Shown here: one piece after another, positions 17,647 through 27,255 of the stretch
How the letters are laid out: every line of letters begins with the position of its first letter
Numbering within the stretch: position 1 is the stretch's first letter
From: CBDCLY01 sp965218715
GTDB taxonomy: Bacteria; Bacteroidota; Bacteroidia; Flavobacteriales_E; Vicingaceae
Direction of reading: 5' to 3'
Assembly: GCA_965218715.1 (NCBI GenBank)
Contig: CBDCLY010000014.1
Span: 1-64,000, forward strand
Length of the DNA: 64,000 nucleotides
Notes under the pieces: model-generated
The model's database searches: none
Told to the model about the DNA's origin: nothing
The model's input: the letters and a program-made list of their open reading frames with translations, nothing else
Position numbers and translations under genes: made by a program

Positions 17647-20600
17647 ATGTCAATTTTTAATAGATTTTTCTTAGCGATTAGCCTTTTGGCTTCACTAAGC
17701 GCATTTTCTCAAAATTTGCATACATCTTCATCTTGCCCTCCAGGACAAATTTCTGGTGGTGTAATATGGGGCAGCCCAGCAGGAGCTGGGGAATACGACT
17801 GGCCTGATGGCAATACCTCATTTACAGCTACCAACATTAATGGAACAAACGTAGATGTAGCATTTGTTTGGTCTGGTGAAACTGCATCCTTTGGTACCCT
17901 ATCTGGCAGTAGTACCCCTAATGTGGGAACTACTCTTTCTGGAGGAACTGAAATTGTTGAAATAGTTACCAATGGTTTTACTGGAGCTGGGGCCACATTA
18001 ACAATGACCATTTCTCCTCCAATCCCAGGCGAAATAGGATATGAGATTTACCACATGAATAGAACTGGCGCTGGTGGAGCTGGTGATATTTATACCATTC
18101 ATGCAACTACAACAGAAGGAAAAATAATCTACCCAACTTTTACCGCCAACGGAACTCCCTCTTGGACAGAAACTGGGCCTGGTGTAGTTGATGCCAATGC
18201 AAATAGTACTGCGGGTCAAAATGATCAGGTAGGAGTGAACTTCTCTACCAATGAATACATAGAATCAATTACCATGGTTTGGAACGATTGCTCAACTTGT
18301 GCAACCAATCAATTTCATGGAGCAGCATTCGGAAGTTTTGATTTTTGTTTAGATGATTGGGATGCAGATGGAATTCCAAATGTTATCGATATCGATGATG
18401 ATAATGATGGAATAACAGATGAAGAAGAAAAGTGTAGTGAAAACATTGCTGGTGGTACATTAGATTGGGATTCTGAAAATTGGGCTAGTGGCTCAGCAAC
18501 AGGCTCTTTTACCGTGGCTGGAGTTACCATTGATGGGAATATCTCTTCAGATGGAAATGCTCTAAGTTTAATCAATGAAACCAATACCTTAACAGGTGGA
18601 ACTGGAGAAAATGCATTGCAACTTTCTGTTAATCAAACATTAGAGGCAAGCACGGTAATAGCTTCCTGGGACTTTACAGATCCAGTGGATGACTTGGATT
18701 TTGATGTATTCGACATTGATTTAAGTGGTACCTCTTTTATAGATTCTATCCGTTTTGTTGGATTTAGTTTTGGAGAGCAAATATTTCCTACATTAACCCC
18801 AGGAGCATCCAATTCAGTCAATGAAAACAGTGCTTTAGCTACTGGAACCTCAGGAAATACTTCAGCCAACGGTAATGTAAATGTTTCATTTGACAATACC
18901 CTAGACAGTTTATTGGTCTACTTTAATAATGGCGAAGCTGCTAATGCAAATCCTGGCGCTCAAACCTTTGCAATTCATGATTTTACATGGTCTAGAACCT
19001 GCACCAATTATGATTTTGATGGGGATGGTGTGCCCAATCACCTCGATTTAGATTCCGATAATGATGGGGTAACAGATCTATATGAATCAGGTATAGATTA
19101 CGCTACCATATTAACCTTGGATACAGATTTTGATGGCATTATGGACCCAGGCAATGCCGAAGGTGCCAATGGCTTGGTGGATGCAGTTGAAACTGCTGTT
19201 GATAATGGCGTTATTAATTATACATTATCTGATACCGACACGGATGGTACTTTAAATAGGTTAGACCTAGATAGTGACAATGATGGAATTAGCGATTTAG
19301 CAGAAAATGGAAATGGAACCGATGCAAATAATGATGGGATAGTTGATGGCTCAGATGATGCGGACAATGATGGATTATTAGATTCTGCAGATTCAGACGA
19401 TGACAATAATGGTTCACCAAATACTGCAGCAACAGATACAGATTCTGATGGTTTCCCAAATTTTATTGATATCGATGCCGATAATGATGGAATTGTTGAC
19501 AACATTGAAGCCCAAGTAACTACAGGAAGTCCTAGCGTACCGGTTGGATCAGATGGTGATTCTGATGGGACAGATGATACTTTTGAAAGTGGCTTCCTAA
19601 GTCCGGTTGATTCAGATAATGATGGAACACCAGATTACCTCGACATCAACTCTGATGGAGACGGAGAACTAGATATTCTTGAGGGCTGGGACACAAATAA
19701 TAATGGGACTGCTAACACTTTGCCAGCAGGAACAGACTCAGATGGCGATGGATTGGATGATAATTTTGATAATGTTGCTGGTTGGAATTCTAGTACCAAC
19801 ATTACCAATAATGGACAAGATGCATTAGATTTTCCTAATGCCGATCAGACTGCTACAGTAGAACGTGATTGGAGAGAAGATGATGATACAGATGAAGACG
19901 GCATTTTTGATGGTTTAGACATTGATGATGACAATGACGGTATTCTAGATGTAGATGAAGGAGAAGGCGATAATAACCCTGTAGGGGATGAAGACGGAGA
20001 TGGAATTCCGAACTGGGCAGATACTACAGATGATGGAGACGCAGGTGATGGCAGCACAACTTCATATGCCGATAGCAATGCTGATGGTATACCAGATGTT
20101 TTTGATACTGATAATGACGGAATCCCCAATCACTTAGATTTAGATTCCGATAATGATGGAATCGGAGATGTTATTGAAGCTGGTGGAATTGATAGTAATG
20201 GTGATGGCCTTGTAGACAGTACCACAGATGATGACGGAGATGGTTTAATGGATATTGTTGATCCATTGGTTGGAACATCTTTATCTACCACAGGAGATTG
20301 TTCTGGAACAACAAGCTCATATGTTCACAATATTTCTTTTAATTCTGGTACAACGGATGTAACGGGAGATGTTACTATAGTGTTTTGTGTTACAGGTGAT
20401 TATGGAACTGGTGGCGGTTTTGAAACCATTAGTTTACAAGGCGAGTCTGGAGGTGCAACCGCTTATGATAAAGAAGACTCAGACAATACTGGGTATGCAG
20501 ATTGTGGTGCAACTCCCTTCTGTGTGACCACAACCATCGCTCAGGCAGATTGGAATTCATGGAATAATGATGGTATTGTTAACTTAACATTTACACCCAA

Positions 20601-23600
20601 TGCCAATGTTAATTTCTGTGACGACTTTTCTTGTTTAGGAGACGTTACCGTTTCTTTACCCTCAGGAACTTCTGGTGAAGCTTTAGGCAACCCAGATACT
20701 GATGGAGACGGATTAACTAATCACTTAGATATTGATGCCGATGGTGATGGCATCGTTGACATCATTGAGGCTCAAGCGAATGGAGTAATAACTATACCTA
20801 GCGGAACGGATTCTGATGGCGACGGTATAGATGACAATTTCGATACTGATTCAGGAAATTCACTGCTTGATCCTATCAATACGGATGCAGTAGATAACCC
20901 TGACTATACCGATACGGATTCTGATAATGATGGTGATTTAGATGTTTTAGAAGGTTGGGATACGAATAATAATGGATCGGCCAATACAAGTCCAGCTGGA
21001 ACAGACACTGATGGTGATGGCTTAGACGATAATTTTGATAATATCGTAGGACCCAACCTAACCACAAATATTACTAATAATGGACAAACCTCTGCCTCTT
21101 TCCCAAATTTAGATGAAGCAGGTACAACTACACCAGATTGGCGAGAAGCGCCTTTTGACCCGAATGATATCGATGGCGATGGAATTGATAATGCAACTGA
21201 TATTGATGATGATAATGATGGAATTCTAGATGTAGATGAAAATTGCATCAATGGAGTGGATGTGAGTGCTTCTGGAACGGGCTCTTTCACCGTACCAGCA
21301 GATGGTGAATATACCATTTCAATTGCCGGTGGAGATGGTGGTGGCGCTGCTACCGCTGGTGGAAGTGGTGCATCCATTACTTCTGTTTTCGACCTAACAA
21401 ATGGAGATGTTATCCGATATGTAGTTGGAGCTGGAACGGCAAACGGAACTTCAGCCGGAGGGGCAGGAAGCACAGGTCTGTTTGTAAATAACACATTGAT
21501 GATGGTAGCCGGTGGTGGTGCTGGTGGAGATAATAGTGGAGGTGGAGTTGGCCTTGGTGCAAGCTCAACAACAACTGGAGTTAGCGGTAATGGCGGTTCG
21601 CCAGGAATTGGAGGCGCTGCAGGAGCAGGTGCTACTGCAGGTGGAAGTAATGCTGGTTCAGGAGGCGGAATTAACTCCGCTGGGGCCAATGGTTCAAATG
21701 CAAACGGAGGGGCTGCAGCTGATTTAGTTCCTGGTGATGGGGTTACACTTGTTGCTGGTGGTACAAGCAGTGGTGGAGGTTTCTCAGCTGGTGGAGCAGG
21801 ATTTACAGGCGGTGGAGGTGGCTCTACTGGAGCATTTTCAGGCGGTGGCGGCGGCTACTCTGGTGGTGGTGCAGCTGGATCCGGCGGTGGTGCTGGTGGA
21901 GGAGGTTCCTTCCTCAACACTGGTGCAGGTAGCTTTGTTTCGGGTTCTATTACGGCTGGTGTTACAGGTGGTGGTGGAGCAGTAAATTCAACTGGTTCTG
22001 ATGGATCAGTTTCTGTAGTCTCTTGTGCCGATACTGATAATGACGGAATTATTGATGCTTATGACCTAGATAGTGATGGAGATGGCATTGCCGATATTAT
22101 CGAAGCTGGGGGAGTAGATACTGATGGGAATGGTAGAGTAGATGATGCAACTGATGATGATGGAGATGGCTGGTCTAATGTCTTTGATAGTGATGATGGA
22201 GGAACAGCCTTAGAAGATCCTGATACTGATGGAGATGGATTTGAAGATAGAATTGACATTGACGCAGATAATGATGGGATTATCGACATAATTGAATCAC
22301 AAGTAAGTGGAGTTTTAATTTCTCCTAGTGGCACAGATACCGATGGAGATGGCATAGATGATAACTTTGATCCTGACAATGGAAATGCATTGACTGTTCC
22401 TACTGATACTGATGGCGATACCTATGCAGATTATATCGATCTAAATTCAGATGATGATGCACAGGGAGACTTAATTGAGGCTTGGGATTCTAACAATAAT
22501 GGGATAGCCAACACTTTGCCATCAGGAACTGATTCCGATGGAGATGGCTTAGATGATAATTTTGATAACATCGTTGGCCCCAATAACACTACTAATGTAA
22601 CCAACAGCGGACAATCTTCTAGTAGTTTTCCAGATTTAGACAATACGGCTTCAGCAGAAAGAGATTGGAGAGAGTTTACCGATTCTGATAATGATGGCAT
22701 TCCAGATGATTTTGATATCGATGATGACAATGATGGAATATTGGATTCAGATGAAAGAAATTGTACTTCTGGATTTGCAGATGCCATTACATTGGATGTT
22801 GGTGTAGCAACAGAGGTGAATGCCCTAGGAGCTTATGATGGCAATAGAGCTGATGTAGCCACAGGAGATACCTTAACAGTTGATCTTACAGACCTTGTTC
22901 CAGCCAATCATTTTGTTCGATTGAGAATTAGAAGAGAAAATGCCAATAGAATGTTGATTCAAGCTTCAGCTGACAATGTTACTTTTGATGCTGGCCTATT
23001 ATACGGTACTCAAGATCCAATTGATATCCAAATTCCAGTAGAGGATTCCTTGTATTATTTCACTCATTCAGTTGGCGCTAACGGTGGAAGATATATACGA
23101 GTATCACGTCAATTTGGTGCTCTGGGATTTGATGCAGTAGGTTATGCGCCTCAATGTGCTTCTGTTGATACCGATGGCGATGGTGTTGATGATCATTTAG
23201 ACCTGGATGCGGATAATGATGGCATTGCTGATATTATTGAAGCAGGAGGAGTTGATGTTAACGGTGATGGTAGGGTAGATGACGATACAGATACAGATGA
23301 AGATGGTTATGCCGATACTTTTGACAATAGCAATGGAGGAAGTGCTCTTCCAGTAACCGACACAGATGGAGATGGCATTGAAAATTACTTAGACCTTGAT
23401 TCTGATAGCGATGGAATTTTAGACAACATTGAATCCCAAACTACACTTGGACACAGAGCCCCTCAAGGTTCTGATACTGATGGAGATGGTTGGGATGATG
23501 AATATGATTCTGATGATGGAGGTTCAGTAATTGTGTTTAGTAATGTTGATGGAGATGCCAATCCAGATCACCTCGACTTGGATTCAGATGCCGATGGAAA

Positions 23601-24510
23601 GTCAGATGCTGTAGAAGGCTTTGATGATGATAATGATGGTTTTGCTTTGGATGATTTAATTGCTAGAGCAACAGCCTACGAAACAGCCGCTGGCAACCCA
23701 AATCACTATGTTAATACTGATGATGCAGATGCTGATGGTGTTCCAGATTGGGCAGAAGATACTGACGGAGATGGTTATCCTAATTATCTGGATCAAGACA
23801 ATGCTTTCTTTGTCGATACAGATGGCGATGGAATAATCAATCTTTTTGATTCAGATGATGATGGAGTTGCATCAATACTTCCAGATACCAACAATGATGG
23901 AGAATACGATTTTAGAGATACCGATAATTCTACAGCTGGTTTACCAATTGAACTATTGTCATTTGATGCAAGTAGGTTGAAAGAAGCAGTGCAATTGGAT
24001 TGGACAACAGCATCAGAAATCAACAACGATTACTTTATTGTAGAGCGTTTAAATGTAGATAATAAGTTCGTTCCAATACTAGAGTTAAAGGGTGCTGGCA
24101 ATTCAAATGAAGAGAACAATTACAGAACAATAGACCAAAATCCGTATACTGGATATAACTACTATCGCTTGAAACAAGTAGATTTTGATGGAGAATTTGC
24201 CTATTCTCAATTGAGAACTGTTTACTTCGAAAGTACCACATTAGTATTTGGAATTTATCCAAACCCTAGCAATGGAGATGGACTTAAAGGTAGATTTAAA
24301 AATGTGAAACCTGGAAGAATCAATTGGACTATACTTGATGAAACAGGAAAAGTAATACAGAAGTCAGAATTCAACCATATATCTGAAACCAAAAACCTTC
24401 AGATTGATCTGCTAAATGGTGTAACCCTAATTCCTGGATCTTATTTCATTCGCCTAACTACTTCTGATGAAGTGTTTACAGAAAAAATCATCATCATTAA
24501 GACCAATTAA
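17647..24510 (+). CDS. Giant T9SS surface protein with TSP3 repeats and glycine-rich domain
   Basis: A 2287-residue exported protein. It has a signal peptide (1-22, ending AFSQ) and an N-terminal beta domain (about 30-237). Long TSP3 stretches are then interrupted by four separate modules: about 263-452, 885-1014, a glycine-rich module at 1200-1460 and a discoidin-like sandwich at 1706-1837. Most modules start at a Cys after a GILDxDE-type turn and end at a Cys before the next DxDxDG. The glycine-rich module begins FTVPADGEYTISIAGGDGG and contains VNNTLMMVAGGGAGG, as in the ALK/LTK Gly_rich family. The chain ends with the shared cassette (LPIELLSF, EINNDYFIVER) and a T9SS sorting domain (IYPNPSNG). 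Product function is unknown; a calcium-loaded surface fibre or adhesin is inferred. Confidence 0.87.
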   Translation: MSIFNRFFLAISLLASLSAFSQNLHTSSSCPPGQISGGVIWGSPAGAGEYDWPDGNTSFTATNINGTNVDVAFVWSGETASFGTLSGSSTPNVGTTLSGGTEIVEIVTNGFTGAGATLTMTISPPIPGEIGYEIYHMNRTGAGGAGDIYTIHATTTEGKIIYPTFTANGTPSWTETGPGVVDANANSTAGQNDQVGVNFSTNEYIESITMVWNDCSTCATNQFHGAAFGSFDFCLDDWDADGIPNVIDIDDDNDGITDEEEKCSENIAGGTLDWDSENWASGSATGSFTVAGVTIDGNISSDGNALSLINETNTLTGGTGENALQLSVNQTLEASTVIASWDFTDPVDDLDFDVFDIDLSGTSFIDSIRFVGFSFGEQIFPTLTPGASNSVNENSALATGTSGNTSANGNVNVSFDNTLDSLLVYFNNGEAANANPGAQTFAIHDFTWSRTCTNYDFDGDGVPNHLDLDSDNDGVTDLYESGIDYATILTLDTDFDGIMDPGNAEGANGLVDAVETAVDNGVINYTLSDTDTDGTLNRLDLDSDNDGISDLAENGNGTDANNDGIVDGSDDADNDGLLDSADSDDDNNGSPNTAATDTDSDGFPNFIDIDADNDGIVDNIEAQVTTGSPSVPVGSDGDSDGTDDTFESGFLSPVDSDNDGTPDYLDINSDGDGELDILEGWDTNNNGTANTLPAGTDSDGDGLDDNFDNVAGWNSSTNITNNGQDALDFPNADQTATVERDWREDDDTDEDGIFDGLDIDDDNDGILDVDEGEGDNNPVGDEDGDGIPNWADTTDDGDAGDGSTTSYADSNADGIPDVFDTDNDGIPNHLDLDSDNDGIGDVIEAGGIDSNGDGLVDSTTDDDGDGLMDIVDPLVGTSLSTTGDCSGTTSSYVHNISFNSGTTDVTGDVTIVFCVTGDYGTGGGFETISLQGESGGATAYDKEDSDNTGYADCGATPFCVTTTIAQADWNSWNNDGIVNLTFTPNANVNFCDDFSCLGDVTVSLPSGTSGEALGNPDTDGDGLTNHLDIDADGDGIVDIIEAQANGVITIPSGTDSDGDGIDDNFDTDSGNSLLDPINTDAVDNPDYTDTDSDNDGDLDVLEGWDTNNNGSANTSPAGTDTDGDGLDDNFDNIVGPNLTTNITNNGQTSASFPNLDEAGTTTPDWREAPFDPNDIDGDGIDNATDIDDDNDGILDVDENCINGVDVSASGTGSFTVPADGEYTISIAGGDGGGAATAGGSGASITSVFDLTNGDVIRYVVGAGTANGTSAGGAGSTGLFVNNTLMMVAGGGAGGDNSGGGVGLGASSTTTGVSGNGGSPGIGGAAGAGATAGGSNAGSGGGINSAGANGSNANGGAAADLVPGDGVTLVAGGTSSGGGFSAGGAGFTGGGGGSTGAFSGGGGGYSGGGAAGSGGGAGGGGSFLNTGAGSFVSGSITAGVTGGGGAVNSTGSDGSVSVVSCADTDNDGIIDAYDLDSDGDGIADIIEAGGVDTDGNGRVDDATDDDGDGWSNVFDSDDGGTALEDPDTDGDGFEDRIDIDADNDGIIDIIESQVSGVLISPSGTDTDGDGIDDNFDPDNGNALTVPTDTDGDTYADYIDLNSDDDAQGDLIEAWDSNNNGIANTLPSGTDSDGDGLDDNFDNIVGPNNTTNVTNSGQSSSSFPDLDNTASAERDWREFTDSDNDGIPDDFDIDDDNDGILDSDERNCTSGFADAITLDVGVATEVNALGAYDGNRADVATGDTLTVDLTDLVPANHFVRLRIRRENANRMLIQASADNVTFDAGLLYGTQDPIDIQIPVEDSLYYFTHSVGANGGRYIRVSRQFGALGFDAVGYAPQCASVDTDGDGVDDHLDLDADNDGIADIIEAGGVDVNGDGRVDDDTDTDEDGYADTFDNSNGGSALPVTDTDGDGIENYLDLDSDSDGILDNIESQTTLGHRAPQGSDTDGDGWDDEYDSDDGGSVIVFSNVDGDANPDHLDLDSDADGKSDAVEGFDDDNDGFALDDLIARATAYETAAGNPNHYVNTDDADADGVPDWAEDTDGDGYPNYLDQDNAFFVDTDGDGIINLFDSDDDGVASILPDTNNDGEYDFRDTDNSTAGLPIELLSFDASRLKEAVQLDWTTASEINNDYFIVERLNVDNKFVPILELKGAGNSNEENNYRTIDQNPYTGYNYYRLKQVDFDGEFAYSQLRTVYFESTTLVFGIYPNPSNGDGLKGRFKNVKPGRINWTILDETGKVIQKSEFNHISETKNLQIDLLNGVTLIPGSYFIRLTTSDEVFTEKIIIIKTN

Positions 24511-24535
24511 ATTTTCTTTTTATTAATCTTGTTAG

Positions 24536-24563
24536 GCCCCGCTATCTTTTAAGTGGGGCTTTT
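24536..24563 (+). terminator. Rho-independent terminator after the second giant gene
   Basis: Arms GCCCCGCT (24536-24543) and AGTGGGGC (24552-24559) form an 8-bp stem with one wobble and an 8-base loop, followed by TTTT. It lies 25 bp past the stop at 24510 and before an independent promoter, so the second and third giant genes appear to be separate transcripts. Confidence 0.8.
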
Positions 24564-24567
24564 ATTG

Positions 24568-24599
24568 TTGAACTTTATTTTGCAAAATCCGTACATTTG
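24568..24599 (+). promoter_or_regulatory. Bacteroidota-type promoter of the third giant gene
   Basis: TTG at 24568-24570 and TACATTTG at 24592-24599 are separated by 21 bp and fit the TTG/TAnnTTTG consensus. The -7 box ends 30 bp before ATG 24630 and overlaps the alternative TTG start at 24597, which supports the ATG. The same 21-bp spacing is seen at 55632-55663. Confidence 0.65.
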
Positions 24600-24629
24600 T
24601 CTGTTAACCATCACAGATTTTTTACTGAA

Positions 24630-27224
24630 ATGAATAAAGCAGTATTATTTTTATTTCTTTTTTTTACAGGATTCATCGTAAAGGCGGGTGATCCAGACGT
24701 CTTTTATTTTGTTGCAGATGGCAATGATCGCTTATATTCAGTCGATAGAACAGATGGTACAGTGGTCAATATTGGGGCTACTGGTGTTTCAAATATTGAA
24801 GCCATTGCCTATTATCCTATTCCAGGTGCAAATCAATTATTTGCTGCAAATGGCGGTGAATTTGGGTCACTAAATATTTCTACTGGTGCCTATTCTTCAA
24901 TTTCCGACATCGATGCCACTGGAGACATGAACGGTGCATTAGGGGCGCAATCAATTGATGATGTTGATGCAATGATGTTGGATGGCCAAACTTTTATCAT
25001 TTGGGCAGCTCAAAGAAACAGCCCTAACGATTTATTGTTTCAAATCGACCCAACAACCGGCCAAATAATTAGAGATGCTTTTGGTTCAGGAATAGATTAC
25101 ATTGTAGTTTCAGGCCCTGGGATTAACGTAGATGTAGATGATTTAGCCGTTTCGCCTAAAACAGGTAGAATGTATGCTTCCAACAATGATGGAGGTTCTT
25201 CGGATAATTTAGTAGAAATTAATAAATACAATGCCACCTATTCTGTTATTACTGCAATAGGCGAAGACGACGTAGAAGGATTGGCTTTCCACAATGATGG
25301 TACTCTTTATGGTTCAGAAGGAGATACCGATAGAATGAGTGAAATTAACTTAACAACGGGTGCAACTACTAATCAAGAAACATTGGCAGGTGGAGATGTT
25401 GAAGCTTTAGCCGCCTTGGTTGCTGATGCAAATACAGTAAGCGGTACAGTTTATAATGACGATGATTTAGATGGTGTATTGGATGGAGGAGAAACAGGGG
25501 TAGAAGGCGTAATACTATACTTATATATCGATAACAATGCAGATGGTTTAATTGATCCAGAAGATACAAGAATTCAAACAACAACAACCGACTCTGATGG
25601 GGATTATGAATTTTATTATGCATCTACTGCAAATTTGTTGGTAAGCTCCGAATTCTCTTCTTATCCAGCAAGTTCAGCGCTTACCACTGATAATATTGAA
25701 TCTGCCACCTTTACAGATAACGTAGATTTTGCAGAAGTAGATTCAGGAAATAATTTTGGAATTGGCACAGGGCCTGATTGTGATGGTGATGGTTTGCCCA
25801 ACTTTTATGAAGGTGGCTTAAATTCTGACAATGACCCAGTTCTTGACAGTTGCGATTTGGATTCCGACGATGATGGAATACTTGATAGCGTTGAAGGAAT
25901 CGAAGATTTCGACGATGATGGAATTCCCAATTACCGAGATAGAGATTCAGACGATGATGGAATTCCTGATGCAATAGAGGCCAATGCTGGAATTGCTTCA
26001 GCTGCCTATGATGAAGATGAAGGGAATCTTTCAGGAAATGATACCGATGGGAATGGAATTATTGATGGGAGAGAGACCTTTGCAGGAAGTGGCATTATGG
26101 TGGCACCCTTACCGGACTCTGATAATGATGGCCAATTAGACTATCTAGATCTTGATTCGGACAATGATGGGATTTTAGACATCATTGAAGCGGGTGGAGA
26201 AGACTCTGATCTTGATGGACAAATTGATGGATTAATCGATGCCAATAGCAATGGCTTTGATGATCGACTTGAAGGAGACAACCTTCCCATCCCTAATACA
26301 GATGAAACTTTTGAAAATTCAAATAGCTTAACTAACCTTCCAAATTACATTGATATCGATTCAGATTCTGATGGAATAGATGATACTAGAGAGGGGTACA
26401 GTACTGCCGATTACGATTTCCCAACCTTACTTACAGATACCGATGAGGATGGAATTATTGACTTTTGGGATGTATCTACTTTTTCCACTCCAATAACACC
26501 TTACGATAGAGATAGCGACGATACACCAGATTACATGGATAGTGATTCTGATAATGATGGAGTTAGTGATTTAATTGAAGGAAATGATGCCAATGCAGAT
26601 GGAGTTGTGGATGTTACTTTATCTGGTGACGATGATGATAACAATGGCTTAGATGACGCACTTGACGATTTTTGTGGTGAAGAAACCGTGTATGCAAGTT
26701 CTAATGACTATGCAGAAGAAGATAATTCAGACGGTTCTGTAGATACTGGCAGTAGTGATTTAGAATTGGTAAATGAAGACGAAAACCAAACAGTTGGAGT
26801 TCGTTTTGGGAATGTTGAGGTGAATCAAGGGGCAAGTATATCATCAGCTTTTGTTCAATTTGAAGCAAATGCTATTTCTACAGGCTCAGTTTCTATTGTA
26901 ATCCATGGAGAGTTGGATCCTGATGCTGATGCATTTACAGATGATGATGATGATGTTTCTGATCGAACCACTACAACTGCTTCTGTTACTTGGTCGCCAG
27001 ATGATTGGGATCAAGTTAATGAGTCAGGTGATGACCAAAGAACAGTAAATATTGGTAGCATTATTGAGGAAATTGTTGGCCAAGGTGGGTGGTCTAGCGG
27101 GAATGATTTAGTCCTAATTTTTACAGGACCATCTGGAAATGATAGAAATGCTGAAACTGATCCATTATTAATCATCAATACTGAATTTGATGGAACGCCT
27201 ACTTTAAATTATACCGCTGCCTGA
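24630..27224 (+). CDS. Giant TSP3 surface protein, N-terminal part (frameshifted)
   Basis: An 864-residue reading frame that starts with a clean signal peptide (MNKAVLFLFLFFTGFIVKAG). A propeller-like region follows (about 20-265, YSVDRTDGT, FQIDPTTGQ, EINLTTGA), then an SdrD-B-like beta domain (about 270-378, SGTVYNDDDLDGVLDGGETG) and TSP3 repeats (about 382-681). The last part is the first copy of a roughly 165-residue domain (EEDNSDGSVDTGSSDLELV to ETDPLLIINTE). It stops at TGA 27222-27224 with no T9SS domain. The next frame continues at once with the second copy of that same domain and supplies the sorting domain, so this is the front half of one protein of about 1900 residues broken by a single base. 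ATG 24630 is chosen over TTG 24597 because of the signal peptide and promoter. Confidence 0.85.
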   Translation: MNKAVLFLFLFFTGFIVKAGDPDVFYFVADGNDRLYSVDRTDGTVVNIGATGVSNIEAIAYYPIPGANQLFAANGGEFGSLNISTGAYSSISDIDATGDMNGALGAQSIDDVDAMMLDGQTFIIWAAQRNSPNDLLFQIDPTTGQIIRDAFGSGIDYIVVSGPGINVDVDDLAVSPKTGRMYASNNDGGSSDNLVEINKYNATYSVITAIGEDDVEGLAFHNDGTLYGSEGDTDRMSEINLTTGATTNQETLAGGDVEALAALVADANTVSGTVYNDDDLDGVLDGGETGVEGVILYLYIDNNADGLIDPEDTRIQTTTTDSDGDYEFYYASTANLLVSSEFSSYPASSALTTDNIESATFTDNVDFAEVDSGNNFGIGTGPDCDGDGLPNFYEGGLNSDNDPVLDSCDLDSDDDGILDSVEGIEDFDDDGIPNYRDRDSDDDGIPDAIEANAGIASAAYDEDEGNLSGNDTDGNGIIDGRETFAGSGIMVAPLPDSDNDGQLDYLDLDSDNDGILDIIEAGGEDSDLDGQIDGLIDANSNGFDDRLEGDNLPIPNTDETFENSNSLTNLPNYIDIDSDSDGIDDTREGYSTADYDFPTLLTDTDEDGIIDFWDVSTFSTPITPYDRDSDDTPDYMDSDSDNDGVSDLIEGNDANADGVVDVTLSGDDDDNNGLDDALDDFCGEETVYASSNDYAEEDNSDGSVDTGSSDLELVNEDENQTVGVRFGNVEVNQGASISSAFVQFEANAISTGSVSIVIHGELDPDADAFTDDDDDVSDRTTTTASVTWSPDDWDQVNESGDDQRTVNIGSIIEEIVGQGGWSSGNDLVLIFTGPSGNDRNAETDPLLIINTEFDGTPTLNYTAA

Positions 27225-27255
27225 TTATGGTGAAGAAGACAACAGTGATGGTTCT

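Noticed and set aside
20904..21689. Long proline-rich antisense ORF (261 codons) opposite the glycine-rich module
   Set aside because: It is the mirror of GGN-rich coding DNA (Gly codons read as Pro on the other strand). It has no promoter, no family resemblance, and many similar antisense frames exist all along the TSP3 regions.
27215..27230. Programmed +1 frameshift (as in prfB) at GCC TGA T
   Set aside because: No Shine-Dalgarno-like stimulator and no slippery CTT-type codon before the stop. A simple one-base insertion explains the data and other indels occur in the window.
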